This document shows positions 49,326-59,188 of a stretch of 64,000 nt of DNA, in pieces. The stretch's first letter is position 1. Each line of letters begins with the position of its first letter. Source of the stretch: Owenia fusiformis (taxonomy: Eukaryota; Annelida; Polychaeta; Sabellida; Oweniidae). The stretch covers positions 186,001 to 250,000 of the forward strand of contig CAIIXF020000005.1 of NCBI GenBank assembly GCA_903813345.2, given 5' to 3'. Below the pieces are notes generated by a model. That model had not been told where the DNA came from. It did not search any database and worked only from the letters and a program-made list of their open reading frames with translations. The position numbers and the translations under genes are program-made.

Positions 49326-49939
49326 TTGAGGGCTATAACTCTCACAAAAAGGATCCACCCTTGAAACCCATATAATCTTTTCACCCATTCTCAATAACTA
49401 TTGGTGTCTCAAGGAGTCAATTGGTGTCTCAATGAGTCAAGGCTCAGTCTCAGTTTTAAAATTACTGACATTATTGATGTGTATACAAATAGTATATACG
49501 ACCCTCTACCTAGCACGTATGTAATATATGATTTCTAAGTTGCACATATTTTATTATATGCCAATTCATCATTTACGTGACTGTCAACATATCAAAAATC
49601 AGGATTGTATGGTATTAAAGCATTTGTTATGCGTTATATCCCATATAAAGTGGTTTCTTTGTCACAAGCTTCTAATTAAATGACAGAAACGATAATTTTG
49701 ACATTTTCACCTTGTCAAAAATGTTCCCTAGCCAATGTCGCCAGACTTTTTCATGGTGAAGAAATGTGTTATATACTTTCCTGGAGTCACATGTAAATAC
49801 TTGTAATAAGAAAGTCGTACAAGTTTCTGTTGGAAACGTGAAAATTTGGACGTTATAATCACAGGGTGTTTCATGAAGTTATAGATAACAAAATCATTTA
49901 CGTGATCACAGTTTCCACAGTCGATACGTAGCTGAGCAT

Positions 49940-50479
49940 TTATCCCGTTCCCGGACTATAGTCCTGCACTGAGCGCATTCATTTGCCTGTACGATTACAA
50001 CTTGGGAGGATTATCTACGCCCCTTACACTTAAGATACCTATCTCAATGCATTATAGAACTCAAGATGTAACTTCTAATATATTGGAACCGCCGATTGTC
50101 TGGGTATATCGGTAGAACGGGAACATTTTCTCTTTTTCATCGAGAGAGATTCCATCACTTTTCAAAATGGCGGTTGGATTTAAAAGGGGAATCCCCCGTT
50201 TGGCTGTCCCGGATGTAGCCCGGAAGTACCAATATGGAGGAATTTGACGGTTGAAATAAGTTAAATGTTACACGCAAATATTGCGATCAAAAACGAAAAT
50301 GTCTTCGTTCTGCCGATAAACCCAGACAATTGTGGATTCAACTACACGAAAAGAATGCTAAATTACCAAGGAATCTATTGGTATCTGAAGTGTAAGATGA
50401 GTAAAAAATTCTCCCATGTTGTAATCGCACAGGCAAAAGATTGAGATGTTCACAGGACCATAGTCCGGGAACGGGATAA
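49940..50479. mobile_element. 540-bp MITE with 9-bp target duplication
   Basis: The terminal repeats TTATCCCGTTCCCGGACTAT and inverse are flanked on both sides by GCTGAGCAT (49931-49939 and 50480-50488). A 9-bp duplication is typical of Mutator-like elements and matches the size found around the transposon at 53189-63882, though the ends differ. No coding inside. Confidence 0.8.
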
Positions 50480-50877
50480 GCTGAGCATATTGATGTTATA
50501 TCAACTTATTGTATGTGAACCCAATCACCCGTGACGGTTACGTGATTGTAGTTTAATTATTCCGGGATCTTGTAGGTTTCCGGTACTCGCAGGTATCTCA
50601 TCACGATATCGATTAACTAAAGTTGTTGTAAATTGTTTGTTCTTTATTTATGTCTTCATCTGCAACCTGGATTCACAATCTTTTACGTCTCTGGGGTAAT
50701 TCTTCCTTCTAAACATTGTTGTATTCTCAGCCCGAGAGTATTCGAGAAGGTGATCCCGTATTAGAACATCAGATTGTGTGATCCAAAATATGAATTCAGA
50801 GTATAGTAGTTGTGATCCAAATGTGGAATGTCTGATTGTGAATCCGTAGTTGCTTATATACAAGTAAAATAACATAA

Positions 50878-51018
50878 ATCATTCTGTCAGGATTGCGCAA
50901 TAATAGGTAAAAATTGTGCAATAATTGCACAATCGCCCACGCATGTTGCATCAGAAACCTGTTCAAAACCTGCTCAAAAGTGGTTACTGATATATTAGTT
51001 CCACCTGACAGAATAAGC
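50878..51018. mobile_element. Possible ~140-bp MITE
   Basis: ATTCTGTCAGG at the left and CCTGACAGAAT at the right form an 11-bp inverted pair around AT-rich sequence with an internal ATTGTGCAATAATTGCACAAT palindrome. No target duplication was resolved. Confidence 0.4.
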
Positions 51019-51051
51019 TTAAAATAGAATCTTGTACTATAATTAGCTCAA

Positions 51052-51932
51052 CCGGTTTAAATTAGTATCAAGTCATCTAGTACAATCTCAGGTGTCAATC
51101 AAATATTAACTCCAACGACTGCTACCTGGTTGAACCAACATAATACAAAATAGTAACAATTACTATCAGATTCTTTACAATATCGGTATAAATATCAATG
51201 ATATCAAAATAAATATCAATGATATTAAATAGTATAATAAATTAATTAATTGACTAATTAATGTCAAAAAGTGAGTGGTAACAACCACCCCTCCTTAAAT
51301 TTTTACAACCTTGCGCAAGAAATTATTTCCATCCATTTTAGGAATTGTTTATATTATACATTATGTTAGCCTCAGACACAACTCACTTTTTCTATAAGCC
51401 TTTCTGCTTGGTAGAAAATCAGCCGGTTTAAACTAGTATCAAGTCATCTAGTTCAATCTCAGGTGTCAATCAAATATTAACTCCATCGACTGCTACCTGG
51501 TTGAACCAACATAATACAAAATAGTAACAATTACTATCAAATTCTTTACAATATCGGTATAAATATCAATGATATCAAAATAAATATCAATGATATTAAA
51601 TAGTATAATAAATTAATTAATTGACTAATTAATGTCAAAAAGTGAGTGGTAACAACCACCCCTCCTTAAATTTTTACAACCTTGCGCAAGAAATTATTTC
51701 CATCCATTTTAGGAATTGTTTATATTATACATTATGTTAGCCTCAGACACAACTCACTTTTTCTATAAGCCTTTCTGCTTGGTAGAAAATCAGCCGGTTT
51801 AAACTAGTATCAAGTCATCTAGTACAATCTCAGGTGTCAATCAAATATTAACTCCATCGACTGCTACCTGGTTGAACCAACATAATACAAAATAGTAACA
51901 ATTACTATCAGATTCTTTACAATATCGGTATA
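51052..51932 (+). repeat. 371-bp direct tandem repeat, 2.4 copies
   Basis: GGTTTAAAnTAGTATCAAGT recurs at 51054, 51425 and 51796, exactly 371 bases apart, with only a few differences between copies. The third copy stops after AATATCGGTATA, close to the 3' end of the transposase gene that follows. It could be a subterminal repeat of that transposon. Confidence 0.9.
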
Positions 51933-52026
51933 GATAGTACCCCACACACTAATTAGTCACAAACTTTAAAACTTGTTTTGAACACTTTCCCCTTATTGAA
52001 TCATGATGAAATTTCACATGGACAAA

Positions 52027-53188
52027 CTATAAACACTTTCCAACACTCAGATTTTTTTGATTTGCTTGAATTTTAATTTTCAAATTTTTACAGTCATTTA
52101 AGATGAAGCACCAATTTCGCATTTTGGAATACTGAAATACATGGCGGGCATCTTTGGCTCTGTTTCTCCTGTTTTTCACCCGTCTTGCCACTTTACTTCC
52201 TGCAACGCGTCTATTGAAATCTTTACCAGTAGCTCTCTTTTTGTAGAATTCCTTAAAAGCATGAGGGTTGTTTCTCATTTCAAACAGCGCGTCATTGAGA
52301 GCAAGTAAACATTCCTCAAAGGATCGGGGGCCTACAATTGAGTGGCCATATTCGTCACAGGGGTTGCCAGGGGGATGCCACCGTGATACTTTTTGTTGGA
52401 TGCTATTGTTGAAGAGCTCACAAGGATTAAGAAGATGGCCCTTTGGAGGTAGCATCACTACGTTTACACCATTTTCTTCTAATTTTACCCTGACTTCAGG
52501 ATTGTAATGCTGTTTGCATGGATTCAGGGCCCTCCCTGAGCGTCCTAATCTATCCCAAACTAGGGTTGACCCCCTAGGTAAAAGCCGGTGAAGTCCTGGA
52601 CCACCAAGATATCGATTCCTGGCTTCAGATGCAATTGCAAACTTCTTGACCACGGAGTCATCTGCATTCCTCTTTGTGAGAGATACCTTCACAAACTGCG
52701 ACTGTGATATTACAGCTGAGCATGTATAACGAGCAGGACGGTATGCTGAGCGGGCGTATAACTTGGTACCTTTGCGTGTGCGTCCTAAGGAAGGCAATGA
52801 GTTTTCAAATATGGGGAATTCGTCTTGATAAAACACATCATCGAGTGTTAGTCCCAGATCAAGAGCATTATTGAATCCTTTGATGAATCCGTAATGCATG
52901 TCATAAATTTTATCAAGATTCACATCATCACTAGACTTGTCTGGTGCTACCATTTTAAAAGCACCACCATTCCTCCTATACAAGCATCGTTTTAGGGTTT
53001 CATCACTGACTGAGATTCCAGTCTCTGTAAAAAACTTTTCATTTACTTCCGATATTCTTGAAAACGGCTCATTGTCTGTGATGTCGAACAAAATATCCTC
53101 TAGATCAGAGTCAGGGGGTATTATAAACTTGCGGCCACGACTTTTGGGTTCTACATGACTTGCAACACGTCGTACAGTCCTTGTTGTA
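52027..53188 (-). pseudogene. Tc1/mariner/IS630-type DDE transposase, C-terminal part (gene split by insertion)
   Basis: Encodes cut-and-paste transposase. In the frame ending at 52027 the catalytic triad is visible. Counting from the TTG at 53091, the residues are Asp90 in DDVFYQDEF, Asp180 in LVWDRLGRSG and Glu225 in PPKGHLLNPCELF. The gap of 44 residues between the second Asp and Glu is longer than the usual 34-41. A basic tail (RRVKNRRNRAK) follows. The frame continues above 53091 (TVRRVASHVEPKSRGRKF) to 53188, where a transposon insertion cuts it; the missing N-terminal part resumes at 63883 on the far side. No ATG start lies in this half, so it cannot be made as an intact protein here. 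Confidence 0.85.
53180..53188. other. 9-bp target-site duplication, left copy
   Basis: CTTGTTGTA here and at 63883-63891 flanks the inserted transposon. On the minus strand it falls in the codons for T-T-R of the transposase. Confidence 0.85.
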
Positions 53189-53329
53189 GGAATGTACTAA
53201 AAACCCTTCGACCTACGACCCTTCGACCCTACGACTTACTGGGTGTCAAGAATTTTTGGAATATATTTTAATATTGAAAAACCCTTCGACCTCTGATTTC
53301 CCAGTCCAGTTTACTAAATGATTACGTAT

Positions 53330-54294
53330 TGTAGCGGTAGCACAATTTTTATATTTATTTATTTTCATTAATTAATTTCAGTTCTTATTTACTCATGTTC
53401 TTTCTCATTAAATATAGAGAAGAGTATTTGTCCATAAATTATAATAATTATTTCTTAAATTAAGGGTGAATTGAGCTTTTAAACGGTGTATTAAACTTTG
53501 AATTTGATCTCATACTTTAGGAGATATTGTAATTTAAAAAGAGTGATTTTCAGTCAAGTTTTATATTTCTGACGGCATTTTGCCGACACTTTTTCAAACT
53601 TTCCCACATAGTAATTTGATTGACAGGCTAGCGCTAGGTTTATTAGTCTTTGATGTGACAGATATTTTGACAATGTAGCGAGCAATTAAACCCGTTGTTA
53701 TGGTAGCCTTTCCATATATGGAAAGTTATGTTCCGTTATTTTAATGTTCTCACAATCGTTCTCCGGGACGATCAGTCCTGAGTTTGTATCTGAGATAGGA
53801 GGTTCAATTTCTCCATTTTTATAAAGTCTCAAGTTGTATCTGAAAGTGATAATACGTATACGAATATTTCGGCATCTGATCAAGTTTTACATAAGATTTT
53901 GGATTTTAAAGGCTTTGGATTATAATTACGATCATTTGTAACTGGATTTACTAGTATTGGATTTATAATTGGATTTATACTTCGATTACATTCACAGAAA
54001 TCATCATGTCTTACCAGCCTACAAGGTAAATAAAGTTTATTGTTTATTGTTATAAAGTTTAGCTCATTTCTTTTGTCCAGTTATTTCAATCTCATCAATT
54101 AGTAAATTACTCCATCCATTAGAGCGATACAAAATCCTTTCATACACAAGACGAAGCCACAACATCATCTTTCCAGTGCCTTATTTTTAATTAACGGGGT
54201 TTCCGCTCGGCCCATTCTTTCCAGTATTTATTATTTTGACCATATTGATTTCATACTGGTGAAAAACATTTCATTTTAAATAACTCCCGCCACA
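53330..54294 (+). repeat. 5' LTR (965 bp)
   Basis: Begins TGTAGCGGTAGCAC and ends CTCCCGCCACA. Contains a perfect palindrome CTTTCCATATATGGAAAG (53708-53725) with a CArg-type CC(A/T)6GG core, and AATAAA at 54029-54034 as a likely polyadenylation signal. By eye no difference from the 3' LTR was seen. Confidence 0.93.
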
Positions 54295-54298
54295 CTGT

Positions 54299-54318
54299 TG
54301 GCTTAGCGTTGGGATTTG
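54299..54318 (+). promoter_or_regulatory. Putative primer-binding site
   Basis: TGGCTTAGCGTTGGGATTTG starts four bases after the 5' LTR. It begins TGG (complement of tRNA CCA) and TGGGATTT looks like a T-arm complement. I cannot name the tRNA. Confidence 0.4.
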
Positions 54319-54774
54319 CAAGATATTGAATGTTATATTGTTGTTTCTATTGTGAGATAATATTTTGCATTTTCTTGTGGTGTTAAAGGCTTGTATCTTT
54401 CTCGCAAAACTTGAGATAAATTCACGGTAACTTTACAGTGCAAACTTGGGACTCACCATTTATAATTCGGGGGGATTTTTCCTCACTGATGTCATTTCAT
54501 TGTTTTATTAACAGTGCCCAAGTGAACGTTAGTAGTGTAAGTCGACCCAAATCGGATCTACATTGTTCATTCTTGAGTGCATGCATATGATAATACTCCT
54601 TAGCAATTGGTTTTCTACAGAATGCAGTAATAAAGGGTCCATGTTAATTCGGTGGTCGTAAATCTGTATTTGAGAAACTAGTTCTTTGAGAGTTGTGATA
54701 TATTGCAATATTGTATTGGTTGCAGGCGCCCGTAATTGTCCTGTATATTGTAATATTGTATTTTGTTTGTAGAT

Positions 54775-55335
54775 GCCCAGAATTTTATATTCTGCGCGGA
54801 GCCCACAAAGGGACATTATTATTTCATTTGCCCAGAATCTATATTCTGCGCGGAGCTCCTTTGAGAGACATTTATATTAGTTGAGCAATATCGGAACTCA
54901 GCTTTGTATATTTATGCCCAGGTTCACGCCTGCGCGGAGCTCCTTGAGAGACATTCAGCTGAGAAATATTTAAACTCAACCTTGTATTATTAGCCCAGGG
55001 TAACACCTGCGCGGAGCTCCTGTGTGAGACATATAGTTGAGTAATCTCTGAACCCAATATTGTATATTTTAGCCCAGGAGCAATCCTGCGTGAAGCTCGG
55101 ACTGGAAAATTTATTTACCGTTCGGAGCAATACTCATTGATAATATTTGCCCAGGAGCAATCCTGCGCGGAGCCCATAAGGGACATTTATTAAATTTGCA
55201 AAGCACATTGTGTTATTATTATATTGCCCAGGTTAATCCCTGCGCGGAGCTCTTAATGAGACATTTATGAAAATATTGTGAGTATAAAATTTCTGTGAAT
55301 TGCCCAGGTTTATTCCTGCGCGGAGCCTCTGAGAA
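54775..55335 (+). repeat. Leader array of eight ~77-bp repeats, each with a small hairpin
   Basis: Each unit has GCCCAG, a short spacer and CTGCGCGGAGC, then usually a GAGACAT or GGACAT word. TGCGCGGA cores lie near 54793, 54847, 54931, 55008, 55087 (variant), 55163, 55241 and 55317. The spacer folds back: CAGGA-GCAA-TCCTG in two copies, CAGG..CCTG in others and CAGAAT..ATTCTG in the first two, so the stem is kept by compensating changes. Its place in the 5' leader of a gag-bearing element suggests RNA packaging, dimerisation or translation control; this is inference. Confidence 0.8.
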
Positions 55336-55621
55336 GGACATACATTTATCTTGATAGAGTTGACTCTCAATGAAATTGATTGTGAGGAAAATTTCTGATC
55401 ACTGTAGAGTAGTCAATGTGTTGAGTTGTCTGCGAAGTGAGCACTGAACAGGGAGGGGACAATGTAATGATGTGTTCATGGAGTCTCCACTGAAAGGGTG
55501 TACATTCAATTGTGCAACCCTTCCCCCACTCTTATAGTGATCTTGAATTTTTCTATTATTTTGAGAGTTTGCTCATTCATGATATAATTATAAACACAGA
55601 ATAGAATCATTGCTCATCAAT

Positions 55622-58600
55622 ATGGCATCTGACCGAGACTCTGATCAGATGGATTTAACACAATGTGCAAACAGCGCTCGCTCGAGCCCAGATAATACTG
55701 TTACGTGGCAGAATGAAATGCGCCTTGCTCAAGGGCCTGGTGCTATTTTGAAAAAATTTGAATCTGTCAGAGTGCCAAAAAGTACAGGCTATTGGTCACG
55801 GGAGAATGATTCATTGTTCAGCCCCGTGAATGAGCTCACAAATGAGGGAGTAAAGCCTGCTCCTCGAACATCCACAGTGATGCGTTCCTCAGATGCTGAA
55901 AATGCTAAATCAATGAGTGAACAAATTGGCTATTTGTGGAGCAATATTGAGCTCATCAACCATAAATTTGATAAAATTGATAGCAAAATGGATATGAGTG
56001 CTCTTGAGAAAAATGTTTACATGGCAGTAGCTCAAGCACTGGTCCCTGTTCTGAAAACAGGTGTTAATTCAGCAGTTGCTGAGGCAATGGCTCCAGTAAT
56101 AGAAATGAGCCAAAATCAAAATATGGCCCTACAAGAGCAAATGAATGAAAGTCTCTCCAAACAGAAATCTGAATTGCTCAAACTGATAAATAGTAAGACT
56201 GTTATGGAAGAGAAAATTTCACATGATGAAGTGAAGTTATCACACATGTATGATAATGAGAGGACTCATGAGGAGCAATCAAGAGATTTTAAGAGGAAAG
56301 AAATTTCTCCTCCTCCTCCTCCTCCTTCTCGTCTTTACACTCTTAAGAGACAGAGCGCATTTTATCAGCCTCATTCTCTCAGACAAAATGAATTGCATGC
56401 TCCTGAGCAGAAAGTACCTGCAACTGTGTACTCTCGGCCAGTAGAGAGGAATGTTATGTTTGCTCCTCCTAATACACCAACTTCTGAGCGAAGTGGAGTG
56501 TGTGGGAGTGGAACACAGAGTAGCTCAGTCTCTGGAGCAAGCCGAGGTGCTGCTCATGAGGAGTACACTCCTCCTCTTAATATGAAAAATGAGCATTGCA
56601 ATGAGCAACATTATGAGCAAGATGAGCGCTCCAGTAGATATTTTGAAAATGTTCATGATTTAACTCATTCTCTCCAAAATGCTCAAGGAGAAAAGAGAAG
56701 CTCTTCTTTTATGAATGAGCGTAAAAAGAAACATGAGCAAGATAATGATGAATTTACCTCATATAACTCTCAAAGAGAGGCATATGGCTCCTCTTATATG
56801 ATGAACGCATTAAGAGATGTTACTCAAACACTCTCAGATGTGGTAAAATCTGTATCATCCAGGCAAAATAATGATAAGGCTGTGAAAATCAGACCTGATA
56901 AATATGAGGGTACATCCCCATGGCTAGATTATGTGAGACACTTTGAAGTGTGCTCCTCCTCCAATAGATGGAGTGATATTGAAAAACGAGATTTTCTAGC
57001 TTCTAGCTTACGTGGCCAAGCTCAACAAATCTTGAATGAGGTTGAATTAGAGTACACCTATCAAGATTTGGTTAATGCATTGAGTAAACGATTTGGCCCT
57101 GAGGGTAAAGCAAAATTGTACGAGGCTCAACTTAATAATCGCCAACAAAGACCTCGTGAGCCTATGCAAAAACTGGCACAAGATATAAGAAGGCTTACAG
57201 CCTTAGCCTACCCTGAAATGACACGAGAGGCCCAAGATAGGTTGGCTCGCGCTCCGTTCCAGCATGCCTTACTGGATGATCAAATCCGAGACGCAATTAA
57301 TTTAGGGGAGCCAGAGACTCTAGATAGAGCAGTTGTAATTGCTCTAAAACAAGAGTCGTATCTCGAGTCAGAGAGAATCAGGAAGGGTCAAAAACCTAGG
57401 CTCCAGACAGATAAAATATCTGCAATTGATGAAAGGCTCGAATCTGATGATTCAGCTGAAATAAATGCTCTAGATGAGACTGATAAGTTAGAGCACATGA
57501 TGACTAAATTATTGGCAGCTCAGGAGAAAATGTTGGCTGAATTTTTAAAGAAAATGCCAACGAGAAAACCCAGAGCTGAAGTGACCTGTTTCCATTGTGG
57601 AAAGAAAGGGCACTTTAATTTTGAATGCCATTTTCGAGAGGACAATCGAGGAAAGAAAACGAACTCCTCTGAAATTGCTCCTATTAGCTTTGTAGAGTCA
57701 GAAACTCCTAATGAAATAAAGCGCATAGTCGCAAAAGCTGAGGTGTGTGGTCACCCAGTGGAGTTTTTAGTTGATACGGGTGCTGTCAGAACTATGATAG
57801 ATATTGATGAGTACCTAAATATACCAATGAAAAATAGACCAAGTCTGTGCAAGTCAAAATGCGCATTTAGACAGGCTGATGGCTCCTCACTTCGTGTCCA
57901 TGGAGAAATTGATTGCTCCATTGATATTGATGGCACAGTGTTTAATGCGCCTGTTATAGTGGCTAGCTTAAGAGCCACAGCCATACTTGGTTCAGACTGT
58001 ATGTCTAAGCAGGGATTTAATATAAACTACCCCGCTCGAAAATTGGCAATCAAGTCATCCTCTGATTGCCATGGAGATGTACTGAATAAAGTTACACCCC
58101 GAGTTTGTGTGGTAGGTGAGGACAGAAAATCCTTGCACAACTCTGATGTTCTCTACAACGAGAGGGAGGTAGATATCCCAATGGTAGAGGAGAGTGACGA
58201 CTCGGATGAGTCTATGGATATTAATGACTATATAAAATACCATTCACGAAAAATGATGGTTGCCTCCTCTTGTGAAGACGAGAGTGAGAGCATGAGCACA
58301 GAGCAAAATATAAATGAAAACAGGAGTTCCTCCTCCTCAACCTCCTCCTTTGAGAAAAGAGAGGCTATTGTGAGGTTATTGAGGTTAGAATCGCATGTGC
58401 AAAAACCAGTGTCTGAAAATAATCAGAATGAGCCTAATGAGCCACAGTTATCAGAGCTGGTAACAAATGATATACAATTGCAATCCTCAATGCTCCCTAA
58501 AGTGAAAAATCCTCCTCCTCCTCCTAAGGTAGAGGACACTCCTCCAGAGTGTGAAAGGAGCATGAAAAAAATTGACTCAAGAAAGTCAAAACGAATTAAA

Positions 58601-59188
58601 AGAACACCTAAACATTTTGAGGATTTTATTTGTGGTGTTCAAGATGATGTGGATGCTCAAAGTTCATCCTCTTCCTCATCATCATCTGAATTGCCATGTT
58701 TTATTTCCAGGGGTCATGGTATTTATTTCCAGGGCTCTGATATTGAGCGTAGGTGCCACAAATGCCACATATGTCATAAAACATTCTCAACCAAATATAA
58801 TCTGACACGTCATTTCCAAACTTCATATTTGTCAGATGCTCCCAAAAGGAAGGAAACGAAGAAACCCAAAAAGAAACATGCTAAAGACACTAGTGAAGAG
58901 CAGATAGACTCAGTAAAATCGAAAAGAGAGAATATGAGATCTAATGTTGTGTATGATTCTGATAGTGACAATGACACTGTATCTAAAAAAGACCATAAAG
59001 TCCCATTGGGAAAAACATCAAACCATGACAAGGATATAAACAATGACATATATGAGGATGTATCTGCTCCAGAGAAGGAGTTAGGTGAGAACAATATGGA
59101 TAATATGTATGAACTGGTCCAGAGACTTTATATTACCGCCAGTCAACCGGAAGTGAAGGAGCAACTGCAGAAGATTAAGTTGGCGTAA
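55622..59188 (+). CDS. gag-pro: Gag-protease polyprotein of a pol-less LTR retrotransposon
   Basis: 1188 codons from the ATG at 55622 (a TTG four codons earlier is less likely). In order: a variable N-terminal third with a Pro run (~residue 230); a Gypsy-type capsid region (~420-600) with KIRPDKYEGTSPWLDYVRHF and LAQDIRRLTALAYP; a CCHC zinc knuckle CFHCGKKGHFNFEC (~656) for RNA binding; a retropepsin-like protease with LVDTGA (~717) and ILGSD (~788); then ~380 residues of acidic, Ser- and Pro-rich sequence. Near 985 is RKSKRIKRTPKHFEDF, like the tail after integrase in Gypsy/BEL polyproteins. Near 1044 is a C2H2-like finger (CHICHKTFSTKYNLTRH) with no second His at the usual place. No reverse transcriptase, RNase H or integrase follows. 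The frame is intact. Confidence 0.92.
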   Translation: MASDRDSDQMDLTQCANSARSSPDNTVTWQNEMRLAQGPGAILKKFESVRVPKSTGYWSRENDSLFSPVNELTNEGVKPAPRTSTVMRSSDAENAKSMSEQIGYLWSNIELINHKFDKIDSKMDMSALEKNVYMAVAQALVPVLKTGVNSAVAEAMAPVIEMSQNQNMALQEQMNESLSKQKSELLKLINSKTVMEEKISHDEVKLSHMYDNERTHEEQSRDFKRKEISPPPPPPSRLYTLKRQSAFYQPHSLRQNELHAPEQKVPATVYSRPVERNVMFAPPNTPTSERSGVCGSGTQSSSVSGASRGAAHEEYTPPLNMKNEHCNEQHYEQDERSSRYFENVHDLTHSLQNAQGEKRSSSFMNERKKKHEQDNDEFTSYNSQREAYGSSYMMNALRDVTQTLSDVVKSVSSRQNNDKAVKIRPDKYEGTSPWLDYVRHFEVCSSSNRWSDIEKRDFLASSLRGQAQQILNEVELEYTYQDLVNALSKRFGPEGKAKLYEAQLNNRQQRPREPMQKLAQDIRRLTALAYPEMTREAQDRLARAPFQHALLDDQIRDAINLGEPETLDRAVVIALKQESYLESERIRKGQKPRLQTDKISAIDERLESDDSAEINALDETDKLEHMMTKLLAAQEKMLAEFLKKMPTRKPRAEVTCFHCGKKGHFNFECHFREDNRGKKTNSSEIAPISFVESETPNEIKRIVAKAEVCGHPVEFLVDTGAVRTMIDIDEYLNIPMKNRPSLCKSKCAFRQADGSSLRVHGEIDCSIDIDGTVFNAPVIVASLRATAILGSDCMSKQGFNINYPARKLAIKSSSDCHGDVLNKVTPRVCVVGEDRKSLHNSDVLYNEREVDIPMVEESDDSDESMDINDYIKYHSRKMMVASSCEDESESMSTEQNINENRSSSSSTSSFEKREAIVRLLRLESHVQKPVSENNQNEPNEPQLSELVTNDIQLQSSMLPKVKNPPPPPKVEDTPPECERSMKKIDSRKSKRIKRTPKHFEDFICGVQDDVDAQSSSSSSSSSELPCFISRGHGIYFQGSDIERRCHKCHICHKTFSTKYNLTRHFQTSYLSDAPKRKETKKPKKKHAKDTSEEQIDSVKSKRENMRSNVVYDSDSDNDTVSKKDHKVPLGKTSNHDKDINNDIYEDVSAPEKELGENNMDNMYELVQRLYITASQPEVKEQLQKIKLA

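Noticed and set aside
53698-53883. 61-codon minus-strand frame, repeated exactly at 61093-61278
   Set aside because: It lies in both LTRs, antisense to the element; its duplication follows from LTR identity.
58810-59094. Antisense frames within the gag-pro gene
   Set aside because: Shadows of the intact plus-strand frame; no independent support.
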